A stretch of DNA of 64,000 bases. Origin: Splendidivirga corallicola (GTDB taxonomy: Bacteria; Bacteroidota; Bacteroidia; Cytophagales; Cyclobacteriaceae). Where the stretch lies: positions 434,001-498,000 of the forward strand of contig JAUJEA010000003.1 of NCBI GenBank assembly GCA_030442035.1. The letters are read 5' to 3'. This document shows, one piece after another, positions 45,661-54,225 of this stretch; position 1 is the stretch's first letter; each line of letters opens with the position of its first letter. The position numbers and the translations under genes were made by a program. A model generated the notes under the pieces. That model worked only from the letters and a program-made list of their open reading frames with translations, did not search any database and was not told where the DNA came from.

Positions 45661-47649
45661 TTATGCGCTAAACGAGGTGCTTTCAGACTCCTCAAAATAG
45701 AGTGGTACCGTAAATTTAAAAGTGCTCCCGCTTCCCTGTTTGCTTTCAACCCAAATTTTCCCACCATTCTTTTCAACAAAATCTTTACATAGCAAAAGGC
45801 CCAGGCCAGTTCCTTTTTCATTGGCTGTACCTATAGTAGAATAAGTTTCCAGTTCAAAAAGTTTAGCCTGATCTTCCTTGCTGATCCCTACGCCTGTGTC
45901 CTGGATTGAAATGGTAACATAACCATCCCCTTTATAGGCTGTCAAATTGATTACATCCTTTTCCGAGGAGAATTTAATGGCATTGGAGAGAAGATTACGT
46001 ACCACAAGTTTAATCATCTCAAGGTCTGCATGTGCTCTTATATCTTCTGAAATCAGAGAATTGACATTAATAGACTTCTTATCAGCCAATGGTTGCTGAA
46101 GTCGTATATTTTCCTCAATTATCCTCTTCAAATAAAAAGCCTTTGGTTTGGGATCCATGTTTTGCATCTGACTCTTGGCCCAGGACAGAAGGTCTTCCAA
46201 AAAATTGCTGGTTAACTCCACCTTTTCATCCAATTCCTTAGCAAGCAAATTTGTTTCCTCTTGCGTTAGATCTCCCATGAGCCATAGATTCAGCATTCCC
46301 TTAAGGGATCTCAAAGGTCCTCTAAAGTCGTGGGAAACAATAGAGAATAAATTGTCCTTGATATTGTTCAGATCTTCCAGACGATTCCTTTGCTGAACGA
46401 TGGATTCATTTTGCTGAATGATCTCTTCATTCAAGGCAGCTAGTTCATCGTTCTTGTTCTGAATCTCCAAATTCTTTTCATTAAGTAATTTATTGATGCT
46501 TTGCTTTTGGTTATTACTCTTGATAAGTATGAAGGCTATGATCAAAAGAAATGCAAAGCCGGTAATCAAAGCATTGCGTTGCATGGCATGATAGCTAATA
46601 ACTTCATCTTTCAATAGCTGGTCTTTATTCAAGGACTCAATTTGCATTTGTTTCTTTTCCAGTTCATAGTTAGCCTGCATATTACTCATAGCTTTGGTTT
46701 TTTCGAGATTAAAGATGCTATCGTTATATGCTTTTTCCATTCTGAAATAGAACAAGGATTTTTCAAAATATCTGAGCTTCTCATAGTTTCGGGAAAGTAT
46801 TCCACTTGCCTTACTCATACCCTTTTTATAATCTATTTCGGAAGCTAACGTCAAAGCCTCCCGTGCTTTTTTAATACTTTTCTGAAATTGATTTTTTTTG
46901 AAATATGTCATAGCCAGAGGATTTAAGGCGTCAACCACAAGGTAATTATAGTTGTCCTGCTCTCTACACACCGCTATGCATCGTTCAAACATTTTTATTG
47001 CTAATTGATATTCGCTTTTTTCGAGGTTGATAAGCCCCATATTGAGTGATGTAAAAGCCACTCCTTCATGATCCTCTATCAGCTTGCTCAGTTCAAGTGA
47101 TCTATGATAATATTCCAGTGCTTCAGTTTCTTTATTTTGATTATCGTATATCCATCCAACGTTCATCAAAGCAATGGTATGCCCTAGGCTGTCATTGGCC
47201 TTTTTGGAGAGTTCCATCGCTTTAAGATAATACTCTAAAGCCTTATCATAATTTCCTTGCTCATCATAAACTGTACCTACATTATTGTATCCGGTAAATA
47301 TTCTGGTCTCGAGTTTGAGTGAATCTGCCAAATGCAAGGCGCCAATGTAATATTCCAATGCCTTGGCATAATTGCTTCGATTAAAATGAATGTAGCCTAT
47401 AACTTTCTTACTATCAAAGAGATTTAAAGGATCTTTAGTTCGTTTAGCCAGGGCTAATGATTTTTCAGCATATTTCAGCGCTGAGTCGGGCAGGTCATTT
47501 TTATAGAGGTCTGCTATGTCAAGGAACGTTTTGATTTTTAAGGAATCAGTAAGAGGGTCAGAAAGTACTTGCTTTAGACTATCAATTGAATTTTGTTGGG
47601 CAAAAAGCCCATTTAAGGGGAATAAAAGTATGAGAAGCACTTTTTTCAT
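45661..47649 (-). CDS. TPR-containing sensor histidine kinase
   Basis: A 662-residue membrane sensor kinase. Signal peptide at 1-18 (ending GLFAQ), about seven TPR units at 35-330 in the periplasm (for example YNNVGTVYDEQGNYDKALEYY at 121-141), a membrane helix at 359-377, a coiled coil (380-430), then HisKA with the phosphorylated His440 in SHDFRGPLRSL and a HATPase domain (NLLSNAIKF at 552-560, DTGVGIS 584-590, GTGLGLLLCKDF). No response regulator is adjacent. The sigma factor follows on the same strand. Confidence 0.9.
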   Translation of the reverse strand: MKKVLLILLFPLNGLFAQQNSIDSLKQVLSDPLTDSLKIKTFLDIADLYKNDLPDSALKYAEKSLALAKRTKDPLNLFDSKKVIGYIHFNRSNYAKALEYYIGALHLADSLKLETRIFTGYNNVGTVYDEQGNYDKALEYYLKAMELSKKANDSLGHTIALMNVGWIYDNQNKETEALEYYHRSLELSKLIEDHEGVAFTSLNMGLINLEKSEYQLAIKMFERCIAVCREQDNYNYLVVDALNPLAMTYFKKNQFQKSIKKAREALTLASEIDYKKGMSKASGILSRNYEKLRYFEKSLFYFRMEKAYNDSIFNLEKTKAMSNMQANYELEKKQMQIESLNKDQLLKDEVISYHAMQRNALITGFAFLLIIAFILIKSNNQKQSINKLLNEKNLEIQNKNDELAALNEEIIQQNESIVQQRNRLEDLNNIKDNLFSIVSHDFRGPLRSLKGMLNLWLMGDLTQEETNLLAKELDEKVELTSNFLEDLLSWAKSQMQNMDPKPKAFYLKRIIEENIRLQQPLADKKSINVNSLISEDIRAHADLEMIKLVVRNLLSNAIKFSSEKDVINLTAYKGDGYVTISIQDTGVGISKEDQAKLFELETYSTIGTANEKGTGLGLLLCKDFVEKNGGKIWVESKQGSGSTFKFTVPLYFEESESTSFSA

Positions 47650-48385
47650 TTCAAATGAAATACCTTATAAGTACAAATTTTGGATCTTACCCATATGGGG
47701 AAAACTTATTTTCCTTTCTACAATCTACCTCATCCGTAAATACACCAACTAAAACGAATAGTAACCAATTAATTATTGCATCTTTTGGCCAATGTATTAT
47801 TTGGTTGAATTTTGCTCGAATATTGGTGCATTTTAAGCCGTTCCCCGGGATTTTAACTATAAAAAAACCTCTCAAACAAATCCGTATCGTGGATCCTGTA
47901 AACAGCATTTTAATTAGATGGGAAAGATGGCAACAACCTTTGTTTAAGAGCTGGTGAAACGAACATGTCCGTGGATCAATCTGACAATTAGTGGGATAGG
48001 AGGATCAAGTTAGTGGTTTATAACAAAGCTCAAATCTTATGAACTACTAAAATATTGTGAATATTTCAAGTTTATACATTGGACGATCTGGAAAAAGAGC
48101 AAATTTTGTGAAAAGTTTTAACCATGAGTCCCTTCTCTGCACTGGATTAGGACATTTCTTATTAAAAATTGAAGAAATCCACCGTATTTTTTGCTATAAA
48201 AATTGATCAGAGACGGTATAAAATTAGATAGGTGTCATAGCCTTTCAACTATTTCAAATTCCAATTGACTGAAAATCAGCTGGAAATTAAAACCTAAGAT
48301 TTTTGTATTGGGAGATGTGAGGTAACTTAGATTATCACAATACAAATAATTTGACAATTTTGATGAGTATAAACTTATATTCATT
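47650..48385. other. non-coding region between ruvB and the sensor kinase
   Basis: 736 AT-rich bases with no convincing gene on either strand. A perfect 7-bp inverted repeat AAATATT-GTG-AATATTT is at about 48050-48066. The kinase promoter should lie here but I could not pick a clear one. Confidence 0.4.
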
Positions 48386-49414
48386 TTATTCAAACAAATC
48401 CCGCGTGGAACTTGGTGGAACCAACTTTAGATGTTTGTATGCCAAGTGTGTTGCTTCACGGCCACGTGAAGTTCTTTTGATGTATCCCTCCTGAATTAGA
48501 AATGGCTCGTAAACCTCTTCTATGGTTTCTGCTTCCTCACTACAGGCTGTGGCAATTGTACTAATTCCAACGGGACCGCCTTTGAATTTTTCAATAATGG
48601 TTGATAAAATTCTGTTGTCCATTTCATCAAGGCCATTGTGATCAACGTCTAAAGCATTCAATGCTATTTCCGAGATCTTTTTGTCGATAATTCCTTCGCC
48701 TTTTATCTGTGCAAAATCCCTTGTTCTTCTTAACAGATTATTTGCTATACGCGGCGTTCCCCTACTTCTTCTTGCAATCTCATGCGCTGCATCTTCATGA
48801 ATTGGCGTATTTAGTATAGAGCAGGAGCGTTTGACGATATTGGTAAGGATATGCGCTTCATAGTATTCCAATCTTGCATTGATGCCAAATCGTGCTCTCA
48901 GTGGTGATGTAAGTAATCCCGCCCTGGTAGTGGCACCAATGAGCGTGAATGGATTAAGTGTGATCTGTACTGTTCTGGCACTCGGGCCGGTATCCAGCAT
49001 GATATCGATTTTGTAATCTTCCATTGCGGAATACAAATACTCCTCCACAATTGGGTTTAACCTATGGATTTCATCTATGAATAAAACATCATAAACCTCA
49101 AGGTTTGTCAAGAGACCCGCCAGATCACTGGGCTTGTCTAATACCGGACCTGAGGTAATTTTAATATTGGTATTAAGTTCGTTTGCAATGATATGCGAAA
49201 GCGTGGTTTTTCCCAGCCCAGGTGGGCCATGGAGTAAAACATGATCCAAAGCTTCCCCTCTCTTTTTTGCAGCCATAACAAATATTTTGATGTTTTCCAG
49301 GATCTTGGGTTGTCCTGTGAAATCATCGAATGTCAGTGGCCGGAGTGCCTTTTCTATTTCCCTTTCGGAAGAATTCAGACCGGAGTCATCACCTCTTAAA
49401 TAGTCTTCTCGCAT
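48386..49414 (-). CDS. ruvB: Holliday junction branch migration helicase RuvB
   Basis: The AAA+ motor of the RuvABC recombination complex. Of 342 residues, it begins [20 protein letters not shown] and has Walker A GPPGLGKT (63-70), Walker [12 protein letters not shown], the sensor 1 region [19 protein letters not shown] and the C-terminal winged helix ending [19 protein letters not shown]. All motifs are intact. Single gene on the minus strand, divergent from apbE. Confidence 0.97.
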   Translation of the reverse strand: MREDYLRGDDSGLNSSEREIEKALRPLTFDDFTGQPKILENIKIFVMAAKKRGEALDHVLLHGPPGLGKTTLSHIIANELNTNIKITSGPVLDKPSDLAGLLTNLEVYDVLFIDEIHRLNPIVEEYLYSAMEDYKIDIMLDTGPSARTVQITLNPFTLIGATTRAGLLTSPLRARFGINARLEYYEAHILTNIVKRSCSILNTPIHEDAAHEIARRSRGTPRIANNLLRRTRDFAQIKGEGIIDKKISEIALNALDVDHNGLDEMDNRILSTIIEKFKGGPVGISTIATACSEEAETIEEVYEPFLIQEGYIKRTSRGREATHLAYKHLKLVPPSSTRDLFE

Positions 49415-49575
49415 CTATTCTTCTATATTTCTATTGGCAATTTAAGTGACCACCACCTGGATCACAAGGGAAATTTAGTTATGCCATTTCCCAATTCACT
49501 AATTTAAACATAAGCATAAGATTTTCATAAAAAGCCCTAAATTGTCCGATATTTGCCCCATAATTGATCAAGAAA

Positions 49576-50598
49576 ATGAAGATTCTGCAAAAAAAGAGGA
49601 TATACCCCATCGTTTTGATTCTTGTCATGTTCGCGATATGGAAATATCGTCAATCCCAACCCTCACAAAATTTTGCATTGACAGGAACTACCATGGGAAC
49701 CATTGCATACAACATTAAATACATTGATCCTGAAGGGAGAAACTTCAAAACTGGAATAGATTCATTGTTGACAGCTTTTAACCAGTCCTTGTCAACTTAT
49801 ATTTCCGATTCCGAAATATCGAAATTCAACAATAACACTTTGCTCAAATTTGAAACTGATCTCTTTTATCCGGTTCTTAAAAAAAGCAAAGAGGTATTTA
49901 ATAAAACACAAGGAGCCTTTGATCCAACGATAATGCCGCTTGTAAATGCCTGGGGTTTTGGACCTGACAAAGCTGCAGTTCCTGACAGCACAAAAGTTGA
50001 TAGCCTTAGAAATCTTGTAGGCTTTAATCATCTTTTTTTTGATGAGGTTTCTGTTTGTAAGCTAAAAAAGGGATTACAGCTTGATTTCAGTGCTATTGCC
50101 AAAGGATATGCCGTTGATTTGGTACATGACTATTTGCGAAACAATGGTATTGAAAACATTTTTGTTGAAATAGGGGGAGAGGTGGCAGCCAGGGGGAAAG
50201 GTCCTCATGGGAAAGTCTGGACGATTGGTATTGAGGATCCAACAAAAAATGAATTTGAAAGGACACTATTTACTGCAGTCGAATTGGAAAACCAAGCCAT
50301 TGCTACTTCGGGCAATTACCGTAATATTAGAATTGTTGATGGAAAAAAATTCGCACATACCATCAGTCCGTATACAGGATTTCCCATACAGCAGTCCTTG
50401 TTAAGTGCCTCGGTCTTTGCTAAGGATTGCATGACTGCTGATGCCTATGCAACGGCCTTTATGGTGCTTGGAATGGATAAGACAAAGGATATACTGTCTC
50501 AAGAAAAGGGAATTGATGCCTATCTTATTTTTACCAATGAAAATGGAGAACTGGAACATTTCGCAACTGAAAACATCCGGCCTCATATTTTAAAATAA
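49576..50598 (+). CDS. apbE: FAD:protein FMN transferase
   Basis: It covalently attaches FMN to threonine in flavoproteins such as NqrB and NqrC, outside the inner membrane. The 340 residues have an N-terminal signal anchor (about 8-24, YPIVLILVMFAIW). The ApbE domain shows GTTMGTIAYNIKY, the FDPTIMPLVNAWGFG motif, DFSAIAKGYAVDLV, EIGGEVAARG, ATSGNYRN and the metal-binding AHTISPYTGFP and CMTADAYATAFMVLG. A TTG at 49564 is a possible alternative start. Single gene, divergent from ruvB. Confidence 0.93.
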   Translation: MKILQKKRIYPIVLILVMFAIWKYRQSQPSQNFALTGTTMGTIAYNIKYIDPEGRNFKTGIDSLLTAFNQSLSTYISDSEISKFNNNTLLKFETDLFYPVLKKSKEVFNKTQGAFDPTIMPLVNAWGFGPDKAAVPDSTKVDSLRNLVGFNHLFFDEVSVCKLKKGLQLDFSAIAKGYAVDLVHDYLRNNGIENIFVEIGGEVAARGKGPHGKVWTIGIEDPTKNEFERTLFTAVELENQAIATSGNYRNIRIVDGKKFAHTISPYTGFPIQQSLLSASVFAKDCMTADAYATAFMVLGMDKTKDILSQEKGIDAYLIFTNENGELEHFATENIRPHILK

Positions 50599-50719
50599 GG
50601 TTGCTTAATACATACAAAACCTTTATAGTCATGCTTATGTCATTCTGAAAAGACTATGACCGATATGCTTTTCAAGGCCATAAGCCAATTTGTTTTTTTA
50701 AAAAATAATTTTCACCTAT

Positions 50720-50749
50720 ACTTGCAAACAATTTGCCACATTGTTGCAA
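50720..50749. promoter_or_regulatory. inverted repeat before ZIP gene
   Basis: CTTGCAAACAAT (50720-50731) and ATTGTTGCAAG (50739-50749) are inverted arms with one extra base on the left. It overlaps TATACTTG, a possible -7 box at 50716-50723. Possible operator for the metal transporter gene at 50892. Confidence 0.4.
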
Positions 50750-50891
50750 GAAAGACCTGGTCAATTTACCAAATCCGAGGAGTATTGGCAAAAGGGATAG
50801 TCGGTAATACCTTAACAATTCAGTGTTTATGCTGAATCAAATGGTAATCAAAAACCAGGAGAATGATTGTGGATCAGAAAAGTAGTAATTA

Positions 50892-51623
50892 ATGTTACTG
50901 AATATTTTAATATTATTCCTATCGACATTTATAGCCGGAGCATTTTTAAGCATAATTCCCAAAAAAAGACCCGCAAGTTTTAAACACCTGCTAGTATTTG
51001 CAGGATCCTATCTTTTCTCCATTACCATTATACACCTATTACCCGAAATTTTCAGGATTAGCGAAAACTTCGAAACTGTGGGATTTTTCGTTCTGTTAGG
51101 ATTCTTTTTACAAGTACTTCTTGAACATTTTACTTCAGGCATAGAACACGGACATTTGCACCACAAAAATCACTTCCAGGTAAAATCAATTTTTTTGTTA
51201 AGTGCATTATGCCTTCACGCCTTTTTGGAAGGAACGTTATTAGCTCATCCGAATATTATTCAGCATCATCACGGCTCAGGTGCATTGTTAATCGGGATTA
51301 TTTTACATAAAGTCCCGGCTGCTCTTGCTTTGATGTCGGTGCTTTTGTATAGGAACATAAAACGTCCTCAGGCTCTGTTATTACTATTTATATTTGCTTT
51401 GGCCTCTCCAATGGGATTATTTCTAAGTGATTATCTTATTACGATAGGCGTGATTTCTGAAAAAACATTCATTGCTCTTTTTGCTCTGGTAGGGGGAAAC
51501 TTTCTCCACATTTCTACCACTATCTTCTTTGAAAGTAGCCCGGAGCATAAGCTCAATCTAAGTAAGCTTGTTATGGCTGTCATTGGGGCACTGGTGGCAG
51601 TCTTTGCTGAATCCCTCATTTAA
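50892..51623 (+). CDS. ZIP family metal transporter
   Basis: A 243-residue integral membrane protein with about eight hydrophobic segments. The ZIP metal path is visible in a histidine-bearing helix (TIIHLLPEIF), a short histidine-rich loop (EHGHLHHKNHF), CLHAFLEGTLLAHP and GIILHKVPAALALM. Substrate probably zinc or iron; direction is import in most ZIP proteins. It has no close partner and faces the convergent permease gene. Confidence 0.88.
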   Translation: MLLNILILFLSTFIAGAFLSIIPKKRPASFKHLLVFAGSYLFSITIIHLLPEIFRISENFETVGFFVLLGFFLQVLLEHFTSGIEHGHLHHKNHFQVKSIFLLSALCLHAFLEGTLLAHPNIIQHHHGSGALLIGIILHKVPAALALMSVLLYRNIKRPQALLLLFIFALASPMGLFLSDYLITIGVISEKTFIALFALVGGNFLHISTTIFFESSPEHKLNLSKLVMAVIGALVAVFAESLI

Positions 51624-51968
51624 CGGCTTTTATCACGCAAATTGCGCTAACGCTTTTGTAGTGTAGAAAATTAGGCCTTGGATGGTGATATTCATCATTT
51701 TTGCCTAAATCGCAGGTTTTAAGGCGAATTTATGTACTTAAAATTCAAGGATTTAGGGGGATTACATTTAGGAAGACTTTTCACAAACTTTGTATTGATT
51801 GTTGCAATTACCTTCCCCGTAATATCCACAAGAAAGTAGAATCCTCTTCATATTACACCTCTGGGAAGGTAATTTTTCTATGATGTAACGCCTCTCCATA
51901 ACAATTTGTAAACAGCTGGTCAGTTATACAATATCTTAAGGTTCGATCTATTAACTTGTCGGCAATGT
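51624..51968. other. convergent region with nested inverted repeat
   Basis: 345 bases; contents are the structure at 51806-51879 and no credible gene. Confidence 0.5.
51806..51879 (+). repeat. long nested inverted repeat
   Basis: Outer arms AATTACCTTCCC (51806-51817) and GGGAAGGTAATT (51863-51874) pair perfectly over 12 bases; inner arms GTAATAT (51819-51825) and ATATTAC (51850-51856) pair perfectly over 7. The right end continues in TTTCTA. It could be the ZIP terminator, a structured RNA or a small mobile repeat. Confidence 0.7.
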
Positions 51969-52775
51969 TTAACCAAGCAATAGCGATTCCTTAACAATTA
52001 TATATATAGCCATTATTAGAACAAACCATCCGAAACCCTTTTTTAGCCTAGGCCCTTCTATCAATTTGGAAGTATAAGACCCAACAAAAATTCCCAGAAT
52101 GGAAAAAAGGGTGAATAATAAAAGGAATCTCCAATTGATATCCTGCGTGCCAACATCACCTAAAAATCCGATTAAGGACTTTACCGCTATAATAAATAAG
52201 GAGGTACCCACGGCCAATTTCATAGGTAATTTACCCAAAAGTACCAACGCAGGTATTATAAGGAAGCCCCCACCTGCACCTACCAATCCCGTAATAACAC
52301 CTACAATAGCCCCTTCAATAAGGATAAGTGGATAATTAAAATTTTTCGATATGTACGCGGGAGCTGTTCCAATCTTTTTTGCGGATCGTATCATACTAAC
52401 TCCCGAAAACAGCATAATCACTGCAAAAAATAACATCAGGGCAATTGGCTTTGTCAATATAAAATCACCAGTGGACGCAATTTCCTGTGGAACTGCAGGT
52501 AGCAATATTTTTCTTGTTAAATAAACCGCAATAAATGATGGCACGGCAAATACAATAGCTGTTTTATAACTAAGAAGACCTTTTTTCATATAATCCAATG
52601 CTCCAATGGTCGAGGTTGCGCCGACTATGAAAAGCGAGTATGCTGTGGCCAAAATGGGATTTATTCCTAACAAATAAACTAAAACCGGTACTGTCAAAAT
52701 CGAGCCCCCACCTCCAATCAGACCTAATGTGAATCCAATAACAATGGCAAGTATATAACCCAAAATATCAAACAT
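51969..52775 (-). CDS. TauE/SafE family sulfite exporter-like permease
   Basis: A 268-residue inner-membrane protein of the TauE/SafE (DUF81) family with about eight membrane helices. The two-fold repeat motifs GLIGGGGSILTVPVLVYLLG and GLVGAGGGFLIIPALVLLGKLPMKLAVGTSL are typical. Members transport sulfite, sulfoacetate or thiosulfate-derived ions. The frame opens upstream to 52826, but ATG 52775 starts the first helix. No sulfur-metabolism gene is adjacent, so substrate is open. Confidence 0.9.
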   Translation of the reverse strand: MFDILGYILAIVIGFTLGLIGGGGSILTVPVLVYLLGINPILATAYSLFIVGATSTIGALDYMKKGLLSYKTAIVFAVPSFIAVYLTRKILLPAVPQEIASTGDFILTKPIALMLFFAVIMLFSGVSMIRSAKKIGTAPAYISKNFNYPLILIEGAIVGVITGLVGAGGGFLIIPALVLLGKLPMKLAVGTSLFIIAVKSLIGFLGDVGTQDINWRFLLLFTLFSILGIFVGSYTSKLIEGPRLKKGFGWFVLIMAIYIIVKESLLLG

Positions 52776-53580
52776 GGCCGTTAGATTGTTGCTGGAAACC
52801 TGGAAAGTTGTGCAAAAGAAGATCAAAGGCCGACATAAAAGCAGTCACGTTGCAGTTGTTTATTTGGGCTCTCAAAAAATAAAAATTAATCAAACATTTG
52901 GGTTCAACGCCTGACGGCTTGGGTACAAACCTAGGAAATATTTCGTGTTCTAAAAAATTCTGTGAAAATGCTGCCTTTTGACTTAGATCAGGTAGTTGTT
53001 CTTTGGCCTTTTACGCAAATTTTAAATTGCCCTAATATATTACTTATGAAATTGATAGCGTGAAACTGGATTAGGCTTCTGATTTATTCTGCCTACTTTG
53101 GTATTCATAAAAGCAAAATACTATGAATAGACAGCATTACGTAGAAATTTTTATCAGAGTTTATTCCTTTGAAATGGACAGAATGATTAGGATTTACTTA
53201 AACTAATCATTGTCAGCCTACTGCTTATTAGGGCTATAACATAATTGGAATTAAGTATATAGGTTCTAAAGGAAGTTTTTTAAAGTATTCTTAAAGTCTT
53301 CAACCAACCCATTTGAATTTTCTCCGGAAGAATTGTCATTATTAAAAGACAGTGCTCCAAAATCGAGTGGACTTTGTGATTGATGGATTCGGGTAATTTC
53401 CGGAAATCCAAGGAATTTCCAATTCCTTTACCTGAAATCAAGTCAATTATCAGAGGTAATATGTTGTGAAAACCTGTCACGGCCATTAGATGCTATGAAT
53501 TTTATCCAAAAGCGAACCCAAAAATTCTCGGTGTAACCAATTTTTCGTAAATACGAATATATCACAACAAATACAAGGAC

Positions 53581-53611
53581 TTGAATTATGCCGAAAATCG
53601 AACTATTTTTG
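53581..53611 (+). promoter_or_regulatory. marR promoter
   Basis: TTG (53581-53583), 20 bases, TATTTTTG (53604-53611), the -7 box a perfect TAnnTTTG. The MarR ATG is 33 bases downstream. Confidence 0.6.
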
Positions 53612-53631
53612 TAATTATGACTTTATTCAAT

Positions 53632-53640
53632 AAAGGAGGT
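53632..53640 (+). promoter_or_regulatory. strong Shine-Dalgarno for marR gene
   Basis: AAAGGAGGT, a full match to the anti-Shine-Dalgarno, four bases before ATG 53645. Such sites are uncommon in Bacteroidota. Confidence 0.8.
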
Positions 53641-53644
53641 TAGC

Positions 53645-54091
53645 ATGAATGATGGAAAAGTGAAAAGGTTCACAAATGCCTTGGAAGAGATGCTTTTGAA
53701 AATGCAGGAAGCATCTGACATTTGCCTGGAAGTAACTAAGGACATTTCAAAAAGGGAATTCTCCCTCATCATATTTATTGGAAAGAATAAAAGTCTTATT
53801 ATGCGGGAAATCGCAGATTTCATGAGAATACCTATGAGTACCGCAACAGGTGTGGTAGATAAATTGGTTAACAAGGGTTATTTACAACGACAATTCTCAG
53901 AGGAAGACAGAAGAATTATCAACGTCGCTCTTAGTAAATATGGAAAGGAAATATACAACCTTATGAGCGAAACACTGCTCAGATTTGGCAGTGTCGTTCT
54001 CAGTGGTTTGGATGATGAAGAACAAAATCAAATCATTGGCCTTCTTGAAAAAGTGGCTCTAAATCTCGAAAAAGAGGCTTTTCAAAAATAA
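53645..54091 (+). CDS. MarR family transcriptional regulator
   Basis: A 148-residue winged-helix regulator. The HTH is in KSLIMREIADFMRIPMSTATGVVDKLVNKGYLQRQFSEEDRRIINVALS, with the usual DRR wing motif. It lies 134 bases upstream of the RND gene in the same orientation and probably represses that cluster. A TATTATTT/AAATAATA inverted repeat between the two genes is a candidate operator. Ligand unknown. Confidence 0.9.
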   Translation: MNDGKVKRFTNALEEMLLKMQEASDICLEVTKDISKREFSLIIFIGKNKSLIMREIADFMRIPMSTATGVVDKLVNKGYLQRQFSEEDRRIINVALSKYGKEIYNLMSETLLRFGSVVLSGLDDEEQNQIIGLLEKVALNLEKEAFQK

Positions 54092-54142
54092 ATCAAAATT
54101 TTTTTATCCAAATATTACGGATTTCGTATAATCCAATTACTG

Positions 54143-54166
54143 TATTATTTATTATTGCAAATAATA
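54143..54166. promoter_or_regulatory. candidate MarR operator
   Basis: TATTATTT (54143-54150), 8 bases, AAATAATA (54159-54166): a perfect inverted repeat in the MarR-RND gap. The size fits MarR-family sites; binding is inferred. Confidence 0.45.
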
Positions 54167-54225
54167 TGACTAATGGATAATCTGAAATCGAAATATTTAA
54201 ACCTCTTATTTATCAATTCTAAACA

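Larger units (their letters stand above)
52776..53644. other. gene-poor stretch before the MarR gene
   Basis: About 870 bases. No convincing gene; a 68-codon minus-strand frame at 53280-53486 has no recognisable features. The MarR promoter and Shine-Dalgarno are at its right end. Confidence 0.45.

Noticed and set aside
47655-47957. 100-codon plus-strand frame overlapping a minus-strand frame between the kinase and ruvB
   Set aside because: Both frames lie in AT-rich intergenic DNA with no recognisable motif; their composition looks random.
53280-53486. 68-codon frame on the minus strand
   Set aside because: No domain, signal peptide or partner, weak composition, and an equally protein-like short stretch occurs on the other strand in the same place.
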